Origin: JAJFUV01 sp964384215
GTDB taxonomy: Bacteria; Acidobacteriota; Terriglobia; Bryobacterales; Bryobacteraceae
NCBI GenBank assembly: GCA_964384215.1
Contig: CAYLLB010000024.1
Location: 1-64,000 of the forward strand
Length of the DNA stretch: 64,000 bases
Reading direction: 5' to 3'
Each line of letters starts with the position of its first letter. Positions within the stretch are counted from its first letter, which is position 1. Under the pieces are notes generated by a model. That model was not told the origin of the DNA and made no database searches. It worked only from the letters and a program-made list of their open reading frames with translations. This document shows positions 31,922-39,185 of this stretch, piece by piece. Both the position numbers and the translations under genes were made by a program.

Positions 31922-33604
31922 ATGGTTGAGAGGCAGACTGATCGGGATGGGACGCCTCTCAGTCTGTCCGTGAAGCTCGCGCTGTACCTGGTGCTCAGCA
32001 CCATCTGCTTCTGGGCGCTGTTCGGCGTGCTCAACCTGCGTTTGCACCGCCGTCAGTCCGAGCAGACCATGCTGCAGGACGCCGAGCGCATCAGCGAGAT
32101 CATCCAGCGCAGCACGCGCCACCAGATGCTGCGCAACGACAGGCCGGCGCTGGCGGAGGTAATCACCGACATCGGCTCGCAGCCGGGCATACGCCTGGTG
32201 CGGGTATTCAACAAAGAGGGCCGCATCAGCTACTCGTCCACCGCCTCGGAAGTGGAGACCATGGTGGACAAGCGCGCCGAGCAATGCTACGCCTGCCATG
32301 CCCAGAGTGCGCCACTCCAGAAGCTGAACCGGCCGGACCGCGCGCGCATCTTCACGGACCCCCAGGGCGGCCGCGTCCTCGGAATCATACGCCCGGTGGA
32401 GAACCAGCCGGACTGCTGGAGCGCGCCGTGCCACGCGCACCCGCGAGAGAAGAGAATCCTGGGGGTCATCGATACGCAGCTTTCCCTGGCAACGGTGGAC
32501 CAGCAGGTGGCAGCTCAGGGCCGGCAACTTCTGGGCTTTACGGCGCTGGCGGCGGCACTGGTTTCGGCGGTCACCCTGCTGTTCGTCTGGCTGGTGGTGC
32601 GCAGACCGATCCGGGAACTGATCGCCGGCACGCGCCGGGTATCGAGCGGCGATCTCGATTTCCGGATCCCGGTCAGATCGCACGATGAGCTGGGGGCGCT
32701 GGCATCAAGCTTCAACAAGATGACGCACGATCTGAGTTCGGCCAATGCCGAAGTTCTTACCTGGGCGCATACGCTGGAAGACCGCGTCAGGCACAAGTCG
32801 CAGGAACTGGAGCGGGCCTACTCTTCGCTGGTGGCCAGCGAAAAGATGGCTTCGCTCGGCAAGCTGGCCGCCACGGTAGCGCACGAGATCAACAATCCGC
32901 TTTTCGGCATGCTGACTTACGCGCGCCTGACGTTGAAGCGCCTGGCGGAGACGGAGATAGATCCCGCGCAGAAAGAAGAGATGATGGAGAACCTGCGCGT
33001 CATCGAGCGAGAAAGCCGACGTTGCGGCGACATCATCAAGAATTTGCTCACCTACGTCCGGCAAGCGCCTCCAAAGCCGCAGAGAGCGGACTTAAACCAG
33101 ATCGTCGAGCGGGCGATCAGCCTGGTGCGGCACAAGCTGGACTTGCAGGGCATCGAGTGCGAGGAATCGCTGGCGCCGGATCTGGCTCCGGTGTGGTGCG
33201 ATCCAGGCCAGATCCAGCAGGTGGCGGTGGTCCTGCTCATGAACGCGACCGAGGCCTTGGCGCACGGCGGGCAGATGTTGGTGAGCACGTCGGCGGCGCC
33301 CGGAGGCGGCGTGCGGCTGGTGGTGGCCGACAACGGAGGCGGAATTCCCGAGGATGTGCTGCCCCACATCTTCGAACCATTCTTCAGCACCAAGGAAGAA
33401 CAGCAGCGGACGGGCCTGGGGCTGGCGGTGGCGCATAGCATTGTGGAGCAGCATGCGGGTACAATTACAGTTCGCTCCACTCCGGGACAGGGCGCTGAAT
33501 TCACTGTGACCCTTCCCGGCGAACCAAAGCCGCCGCAGTCCGGTGCGGGTCCTGCTTTGCCGCGTACAACAGGAGAATCTACAACGAATGTCCAGTCCCG
33601 CTAA
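31922..33604 (+). CDS. Sensor histidine kinase with two c-type heme-binding motifs
   Basis: A 560-residue membrane kinase. TM1 is about residues 17-38 and TM2 about 203-226, enclosing a periplasmic domain. That domain holds CYACH (Cys122-Cys125-His126) and CWSAPCH (Cys165-Cys170-His171, a CX4CH type). Both could carry covalent heme c, so the sensor is probably redox- or gas-responsive. A HAMP domain follows (about 226-280), then HisKA with His321 in ATVAHEINNPL, and an HATPase domain with DNGGGIPEDVL and TGLGLAVAHSI. It is cotranscribed with, and overlaps by 17 bases, the sigma-54 regulator that should be its partner. Confidence 0.88.
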   Translation: MVERQTDRDGTPLSLSVKLALYLVLSTICFWALFGVLNLRLHRRQSEQTMLQDAERISEIIQRSTRHQMLRNDRPALAEVITDIGSQPGIRLVRVFNKEGRISYSSTASEVETMVDKRAEQCYACHAQSAPLQKLNRPDRARIFTDPQGGRVLGIIRPVENQPDCWSAPCHAHPREKRILGVIDTQLSLATVDQQVAAQGRQLLGFTALAAALVSAVTLLFVWLVVRRPIRELIAGTRRVSSGDLDFRIPVRSHDELGALASSFNKMTHDLSSANAEVLTWAHTLEDRVRHKSQELERAYSSLVASEKMASLGKLAATVAHEINNPLFGMLTYARLTLKRLAETEIDPAQKEEMMENLRVIERESRRCGDIIKNLLTYVRQAPPKPQRADLNQIVERAISLVRHKLDLQGIECEESLAPDLAPVWCDPGQIQQVAVVLLMNATEALAHGGQMLVSTSAAPGGGVRLVVADNGGGIPEDVLPHIFEPFFSTKEEQQRTGLGLAVAHSIVEQHAGTITVRSTPGQGAEFTVTLPGEPKPPQSGAGPALPRTTGESTTNVQSR

Positions 33605-34937
33605 TCCTCCGAAGGGCAACGTCCTGATCGTGGACGACGATCCGGTAGTGCGGGATTCGCTCGGCAAATGGTTCATCAGCGAGGGATTCCGCGTCGAGAC
33701 CGCCCCCAGCGCGCGCCACGCTCTGGAGGCGGTGCAGCAGGACCAGTACGACGCCGCACTGCTCGACATTAAGATGCCGGGCATGGACGGCATGGCGTTG
33801 CAGGAGAAGCTGCGCGAGATCGACCCCGACATGCCGCTTATCATCATGACCGGCTACGCGTCGGTGGAGACGGCCGTGCAGGCGCTCAAGCACGGAGCCT
33901 ACGACTACATCACGAAGCCCTTCGACCCTGACGAACTGGTGCACCTGATTCGCAATGCGGTGGAGCATCGGAGAGCGAAGCGCGAGGTGGTACGGCTGCG
34001 CGAGAACCTGCAGGAGGTCCTGCCGCACACTCAGATCATCGGCCAAAGCCAGGCCATGAAGCACGTCTTCGAACTGATCGACACCGTCGCGCCCACCGAC
34101 GCCACCGTGCTGATCACCGGGGAGAGCGGCACGGGCAAGGAACTGGTGGCGCGCGCCATCCACGCAGCCAGCCCGCGCAGGTTCATGCCCATGGTGGTGA
34201 TCCACTGCGGCGCGCTGACGGAAACCTTGCTCGAAAGCGAGTTATTCGGACACGAGCGAGGAGCCTTCACGGGTGCGCAGTATCGCAAAAAGGGCAAGTT
34301 CGAGGTGGCCGACGGAGGGACGGCGTTCCTCGACGAGATCAGCGACATCAGCCTGAAGACGCAAACCGACCTTCTGCGCGTGCTGCAGGAGAAGGAGATC
34401 GTGCGCGTGGGAGGAACGCAGAACATCAAAGTCGATTTCCGCTGCGTGGCGGCCACCAACAAGGACCTGGAAGCGCTGGTCGCGGACGGCACGTTCCGCC
34501 CGGACCTGTTCTACCGCCTGAATGTGTTCGCCATCCGCCTGCCCCCGCTGCGCGAGCGGCGGGAGGACATCCCGGTGCTGGTGAACCATTTCCTGCAGAA
34601 ATACGCCGCGTCGATGAACCGGCCGGTGCCGCGCGTTTCCGCCAAGGCGCTGGACGTGCTGATGGCCCACTCCTGGCCGGGCAACGTGCGCGAACTGGAA
34701 AACGCCATCGAGCGCGCGATGCTGATCTACCGCGACCAGGAGATCCAGGACACGGATTTTCCATTCCACAACACCGGAATTGGGTCCGGTACGGGGCAGA
34801 CGCTCGACGACGTCGAGAAGATGCACATCAAGCGCGTCCTGGAAGAGACCGGCGGCAACTACTCCCGGACGGCACGCATCCTGGGGATCGACCGCACAAC
34901 GCTGTACAACAAGGTGAAGCGCTACGGGCTGCGGTAA
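33588..34937 (+). CDS. NtrC-family sigma-54-dependent response regulator
   Basis: A 449-residue activator. The ATG at 33588 lies inside the kinase gene, after a GGAGA site. The receiver domain has VDDDPV and phospho-acceptor Asp60 in LLDIKMPG. The AAA+ domain has GESGTGKELVARAIH, the sigma-54-contacting GAFTGA in HERGAFTGA, and GGTAFLDEI. A C-terminal Fis-type helix-turn-helix (YSRTARILGIDRTTLYNKV) binds DNA. It should respond to the upstream heme kinase and activate the two sigma-54 promoters at 28990 and 29906. That target assignment is inferred from position. Confidence 0.93.
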   Translation: MSSPANPPKGNVLIVDDDPVVRDSLGKWFISEGFRVETAPSARHALEAVQQDQYDAALLDIKMPGMDGMALQEKLREIDPDMPLIIMTGYASVETAVQALKHGAYDYITKPFDPDELVHLIRNAVEHRRAKREVVRLRENLQEVLPHTQIIGQSQAMKHVFELIDTVAPTDATVLITGESGTGKELVARAIHAASPRRFMPMVVIHCGALTETLLESELFGHERGAFTGAQYRKKGKFEVADGGTAFLDEISDISLKTQTDLLRVLQEKEIVRVGGTQNIKVDFRCVAATNKDLEALVADGTFRPDLFYRLNVFAIRLPPLRERREDIPVLVNHFLQKYAASMNRPVPRVSAKALDVLMAHSWPGNVRELENAIERAMLIYRDQEIQDTDFPFHNTGIGSGTGQTLDDVEKMHIKRVLEETGGNYSRTARILGIDRTTLYNKVKRYGLR

Positions 34938-34949
34938 AGCCTTCGAGCC

Positions 34950-35543
34950 ATGCCGGACCAGACCATCCACCTGATCTCCGCCGGTCTGGCCGGCGAGCCG
35001 GCGACGGGTGCGCCCATCGAGATGCTGGACGATCTGGCCGCCCGGCTGGCGCGTGTGTTCGAGATTAGCTGCCATGTGTGGGCGGGTACGTTGGAGGTGA
35101 ATTTCGCGCACGACCTGACGCGAAACCAGTACATGTCCACCAGCATCCTGGCGCGTTTGGCCGCGTTGAGGGAGAGCGAGCCGTTCGCGAACCACAGCCC
35201 CGGCGCGCGCCTGCTGGGCGTGACGGCGCTCGATCTGTTCGTGCCTGTGCTTACATTCGTTTTCGGCGAGGCCCAGCTCGATGGACGCTGCGGCGTCGTT
35301 TCGACGCACCGGCTGCGCGAGGAGCACTACGGGCTGCCTCCGAATCCCGAGTTGCTCGCCGGGCGCCTCGCGAAGGAAGCCGTTCACGAGTTGGGGCACA
35401 CTTATGGTCTGCGCCATTGCGACGATTGGAGCTGCGTCATGGCCTCGACGCACTCGGTGGAGCGTCTGGACCTGAAGGGCGTGGAATTCTGCGCCGGTTG
35501 CGCCCGGGTGGTGCGAGGTGGCCGGCAGGCAGAATCTACCTAG
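34950..35543 (+). CDS. Archaemetzincin-type zinc metalloprotease
   Basis: A 197-residue protein with the archaemetzincin signature. HELGHTYGLRHC gives zinc ligands His146, His150 and His156 with catalytic Glu147. Next come Cys157, Cys162 in DDWSCVM, and the pair Cys181-Cys184 in CAGC, which bind a second zinc. There is no signal peptide, so it is cytoplasmic. It starts 12 bases after the sigma-54 regulator and may be cotranscribed with the redox module. The family is best known from archaea and scattered bacteria. Its substrates are not established. It ends in a CTAG that also contains the stop of the convergent gene. Confidence 0.9.
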   Translation: MPDQTIHLISAGLAGEPATGAPIEMLDDLAARLARVFEISCHVWAGTLEVNFAHDLTRNQYMSTSILARLAALRESEPFANHSPGARLLGVTALDLFVPVLTFVFGEAQLDGRCGVVSTHRLREEHYGLPPNPELLAGRLAKEAVHELGHTYGLRHCDDWSCVMASTHSVERLDLKGVEFCAGCARVVRGGRQAEST

Positions 35544-36952
35544 AAGCTCAGCACCATGTGCCAAATGTAGACGTAGGCCAGCGCATCGATGTTCTCGTAA
35601 ATCCGGCGGCAAAGTGCGGGATCGCCTGTAATCGCGGGCAGTTCCTTGAGCTTCTGCTCCCACGGGTAGCAGACGCCGGACCCCACCCGAGGCGCGGGCA
35701 CCGTGGCGCGCGCGCGATCGGCGGGCGGAGGAGGCGGCGGCGCGGACGACGGTTGGCCGCCATAGACGCCGTAGTCCAGCGTGGCGTCGGTCATGGCACG
35801 AATGTTTTCCACGCGCGCGTCGTTCTGCACGATGGCGCTCGCGTCCATGATGTAGCCTCCGTCGGCAGCCACCGTTTCGATCAGTTTCCGGCAGTGCTCG
35901 CGGACCTGTTCCGGTTTGCCGAAGGTAAGCAGCGCATTGGGCACGCCGCCGCTCAGGCAGAATTTCTTGCCGAGCTTCTCGTGCACCAGGGCCGGGTTGC
36001 CTCGATCCATGTGGTAGACGATGCTTCCCGCGGGCAGTTGGGCGAACGTGTCCAGGTGCGCGTCCCAATTACCCTCCGCGTAGAACAGGACCTGATTGCC
36101 CCGTTCCCAGATGGATTCGATCATAGGCTTGAGCGTGGGCCAGTAAATCGTGTTGAAGTGCTCGTGCGAGATGAACGGCACGCAGCCGCGATGCATCCAT
36201 ATGGGTATGGGCAGGTTGTGCGCGGGGTCCAGGCCCGAGAGCGCGATCCACTCCAGGTGCGGCAGGAGCGCCTCGCATGCGGCCAGGACCTTCTCGGGAA
36301 CCTCCATCAGGTCGAAGGCCAGCCCCAGGTAGCCGCGAAACTTGTCGGCCAGCACGTCGAGCGGCGCCTTCAGCATGCCGCTGATGGCCGAAACGGTGCC
36401 GGTCTCATTTTGCATCCGCGCCACCTGCGGTCCGAGCGCGGAGAAGTAGTTAGCCATGGCCCAGGCGCTCTTCACCAGGGCGAGATTGTGCCGGAAAGTG
36501 GGCGCCGCCGGGCGCGGCGACAACTCGGTGGAGACGCGCGGCAGCCAGACGTTGTAGAGGAAGCGCACGGGGTCATCGATGAACTCGTCGTACTCCTCGC
36601 GCAGCATGTAGGCGTTTTCTTGCGGAGGCTCGCGGTACTGGAAGGCTACATCCGGCCCGACGTCGATGCCGGGGATGGCATAGTAGCGCAGGCCGGCGGC
36701 TTGCGTGAGACCGGTCCAGACCCACACCATGTTGGGAACCACGGCGTCCCAATCGTAATCAGCGCAGCATTTGAGGACCGCATCGAAGGCCTTGTCGTAA
36801 TCGTGCGTGACTTCCTGGCAGGTGTAGCCGGCGTGCACGGCGGTGAACTCGGCGACAAAGGGACGGATGGGAACGCGGTCTGGCTTGCCGTTGCGCATCG
36901 CGGTGACGTAGCGGTTCAGCCGCTGGGCAAAGAGTTCCTGTTTGTCGATCAT
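35540..36952 (-). CDS. Uroporphyrinogen decarboxylase (URO-D) family protein
   Basis: A 470-residue protein of the URO-D/methylcobamide methyltransferase superfamily. It has MRNGKPDRVPIRPFVAEF near the start, then ETGTVSAISGMLKAPLD, and a barrel ending with KKFCLSGGVPNALLTFG and GGYIMDASAIVQNDARVENI. A Pro/Ala-rich linker (SAPPPPPPADRA) then leads to an extra 60-residue tail. It is longer than true HemE (about 350 residues), and the HemE substrate motifs are not recognisable. A corrinoid-dependent methyl transfer or another URO-D-fold role is more likely. It is downstream of the isoaspartyl methyltransferase gene by 17 bases or transcribed with it. Confidence 0.7.
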   Translation of the reverse strand: MIDKQELFAQRLNRYVTAMRNGKPDRVPIRPFVAEFTAVHAGYTCQEVTHDYDKAFDAVLKCCADYDWDAVVPNMVWVWTGLTQAAGLRYYAIPGIDVGPDVAFQYREPPQENAYMLREEYDEFIDDPVRFLYNVWLPRVSTELSPRPAAPTFRHNLALVKSAWAMANYFSALGPQVARMQNETGTVSAISGMLKAPLDVLADKFRGYLGLAFDLMEVPEKVLAACEALLPHLEWIALSGLDPAHNLPIPIWMHRGCVPFISHEHFNTIYWPTLKPMIESIWERGNQVLFYAEGNWDAHLDTFAQLPAGSIVYHMDRGNPALVHEKLGKKFCLSGGVPNALLTFGKPEQVREHCRKLIETVAADGGYIMDASAIVQNDARVENIRAMTDATLDYGVYGGQPSSAPPPPPPADRARATVPAPRVGSGVCYPWEQKLKELPAITGDPALCRRIYENIDALAYVYIWHMVLSF

Positions 36953-36970
36953 GGCGTTCTTACAAAATTA

Positions 36971-37705
36971 CTACTTTCCCGGCACCATCGGGACGAACAT
37001 CACCGGAATGACGTCGCGGCGGCGTGTGCGGCCGTCGGCCATCTTGTCGAGCACGATGAGTTCCTGCGCCCACCGGGTACTGCCAACGGGCGCGACGAGT
37101 TTGCCGCCGCGCGCAAGCTGGTCGACAAGCGCGCTGGGCACTTCAGGCGGCGCGGCGGTGACGATGATGCGGTCGTAGGGCGCCCCGGCCGGCCAACCCT
37201 TGTAGCCATCGGCGTGGTGCACGGTGACATTCTTGTAGCCAAGCTTCGCGAGCGTTTCCGCGGAGGATCGCGCAAGCTCCGGTACGATTTCGAGCGAGAC
37301 GACCTCGCGCACCAGCACGCTCAGCACGGCAGCCTGGTACCCCGACCCGGTGCCGATTTCAAGCACGCGGTGCGACTTCGCAGGTTCGAGAAGTTGCGTC
37401 ATGAGCGCGACGATGTAAGGCTGCGAGATCGTCTGCGAATAGCCGATGGGAACGGGATGGTCGGCGTAAGCGGCGGCTCGCCGCTCGGGCGGAATGAACA
37501 GATGCCGGGGCACGGCGCGCATCGCCGCAAGCACGCTTTGATTGGTGATGTCGCGCGAAGCAATCTGATCGCGCACCATGGCTTCGCGAGACGCCGCGTA
37601 AGGATCACCCCCGGCAGGCGGTTGCGCCGGAGCCGCGGCCAGCAACAAGGCAAGGATGTAGCGGGCGAGAAGCACGGCTGCACCTGGACCTGATTGATTG
37701 TACAT
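36971..37705 (-). CDS. pcm: Exported protein-L-isoaspartate O-methyltransferase
   Basis: A 244-residue enzyme with the SAM motif VLEIGTGSGYQAAVLS and the family segments REAMVRDQI, PRHLFIPPERRAAAY and PIGYSQTISQPYIVA. It methylates damaged isoaspartyl residues to start their repair. The first 30 residues form a hydrophobic helix ending APAQPPAGG, which is a likely signal peptide, so the protein should act in the periplasm or at the membrane, as some Pcm homologues do. The start at 37705 is divergent from the sulfatase gene. Confidence 0.87.
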   Translation of the reverse strand: MYNQSGPGAAVLLARYILALLLAAAPAQPPAGGDPYAASREAMVRDQIASRDITNQSVLAAMRAVPRHLFIPPERRAAAYADHPVPIGYSQTISQPYIVALMTQLLEPAKSHRVLEIGTGSGYQAAVLSVLVREVVSLEIVPELARSSAETLAKLGYKNVTVHHADGYKGWPAGAPYDRIIVTAAPPEVPSALVDQLARGGKLVAPVGSTRWAQELIVLDKMADGRTRRRDVIPVMFVPMVPGK

Positions 37706-37784
37706 GGGAATGAGCAGGCTGGGTGAAGAGGGAGCGGCTTCAGTGCATCTTCCGGAAACTCAATGGCATATTATGAGGGTCATC

Positions 37785-39185
37785 ATGAACCGCCGCCGCT
37801 TTCTGTGTTCCACGATTTCCACGCTATCCGCGCTGGGAGCTTCCAGCCCTCCGCCGCGCCCGAACATCGTACTTCTCCATTGCCACGACCTCGGCCGTCA
37901 TCTCAACTGTTACGGTATTGATTCCGTCCAGTCGCCCAACCTGGATTCCTTGGCGTCGGAGGGCGTTCTCTTCGAACGCAGCTTCTGCACCGCGCCGCAG
38001 TGCAGCCCTTCGCGCGCTTCCATTTTCACCGGAAGGTATCCGCACTCGAACGGCGTGATGGGCCTCACCCACGCGGATTTCGCGTGGGACCTCCACGTCA
38101 ATGAGCGCCACCTGGGCCAGATTCTCAAAGCGGCCGGCTACACCACGGCGGGCGTCGGAGTGATCCATGAAACACACGCGGGCGCGGGCCGCTGCGGCCT
38201 GGACAGCTACATCCCCGACGCTCGCGCCGCACAGATGGCCGATGCCGCCATCGCTTTACTGAACCGTTTGGCCGCGCAACGGAACACCCCGTTCTACCTT
38301 CAGGCAGGCTGCGTCGAGCCGCACAGGCTCCGGGGCGCGGACCCCTCGGCGGATTTGGGATTCCTGGGCACGGAGTTACGGCCGGATGCATCGCGGGGAG
38401 TCCGCGTCCCATCCTACCTTCGCGACACTCCCGGGGCGCGCGCGGAACTCGCGGAATTGCAGAGCGCCATCCGGCACATGGATGCACAGATGGGGCGGGT
38501 GCTAGCGGCCATCCGCAAGCTCGGCCTGCAGCGGAACACACTCGTAATCTTCACTACCGACCACGGCATCGCCATGCCGCGCGCCAAGTGTTCGCTCTAT
38601 GAGCCGGGGCTCGAGACCGCGTTCATCCTCCGGCTTCCCTCGCGGGAAGGCTGGTACGGAGGGACGCGGCACAAGGCCATGGTTTCGAATATCGATTGCC
38701 TCCCGACGATTCTCGATGCGGCGGGCCTGCCGGCGCCCGACGCGGTGCAAGGGCGCTCGCTTGCGCCGCTTTTGGACGGGCGTTCCTATGAGCCACGCGA
38801 TGCCATCTTCGGCGAGATGACTTACCACGACTACTACGACCCGCGCCGCAGCGTGCGGACCGAAACGCACAAGCTCATCGTAAACTTTTCCAGCGCGCCT
38901 GCGTTCATGGATCCCTCCCAGTCGTGGAGGCCGCGCGCGGACACCATCGTGCCGCCGAATCGAGCTCTGGCATATCACCCTTCCATTGAACTCTACGACC
39001 TCAACAAGGATCCCTGGGAGCAGCGGGATGTTGCGAAAGATCCCGCCTACGGGCAGATACTCGGAGAACTCCGGGCGCGGCTGCGAAGGCACATGGAGGC
39101 GACCTGCGACCCGCTGCTCGACGGCGCCGTGCCGTCCCCCATGCACCAGCGCTCGCTCGACTGGCTGCGCGGAGGAACGCCCTAA
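37785..39185 (+). CDS. Exported sulfatase with formylglycine site
   Basis: A 466-residue type I sulfatase. The ATG at 37785 has GAGGG just upstream; MRVIM from 37773 would be an alternative. A signal peptide with Arg-rich start (MNRRRFLCSTISTLSALGAS) precedes the core. Cys73 in CSPSR is the residue converted to formylglycine. Metal-binding context is NIVLLHCHDLGRHLNCYG, where the usual DD pair reads HD, and TTDHGIAMP holds a late DH pair. It removes sulfate esters from glycans. It needs a maturation enzyme not seen in the window. The stop overlaps the convergent gene. Confidence 0.88.
   Translation: MNRRRFLCSTISTLSALGASSPPPRPNIVLLHCHDLGRHLNCYGIDSVQSPNLDSLASEGVLFERSFCTAPQCSPSRASIFTGRYPHSNGVMGLTHADFAWDLHVNERHLGQILKAAGYTTAGVGVIHETHAGAGRCGLDSYIPDARAAQMADAAIALLNRLAAQRNTPFYLQAGCVEPHRLRGADPSADLGFLGTELRPDASRGVRVPSYLRDTPGARAELAELQSAIRHMDAQMGRVLAAIRKLGLQRNTLVIFTTDHGIAMPRAKCSLYEPGLETAFILRLPSREGWYGGTRHKAMVSNIDCLPTILDAAGLPAPDAVQGRSLAPLLDGRSYEPRDAIFGEMTYHDYYDPRRSVRTETHKLIVNFSSAPAFMDPSQSWRPRADTIVPPNRALAYHPSIELYDLNKDPWEQRDVAKDPAYGQILGELRARLRRHMEATCDPLLDGAVPSPMHQRSLDWLRGGTP

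Noticed and set aside
34242..36068. 608-codon minus-strand frame across the regulator and archaemetzincin genes
   Set aside because: It crosses two convergent real genes in the wrong frame, and its translation lacks any family feature.
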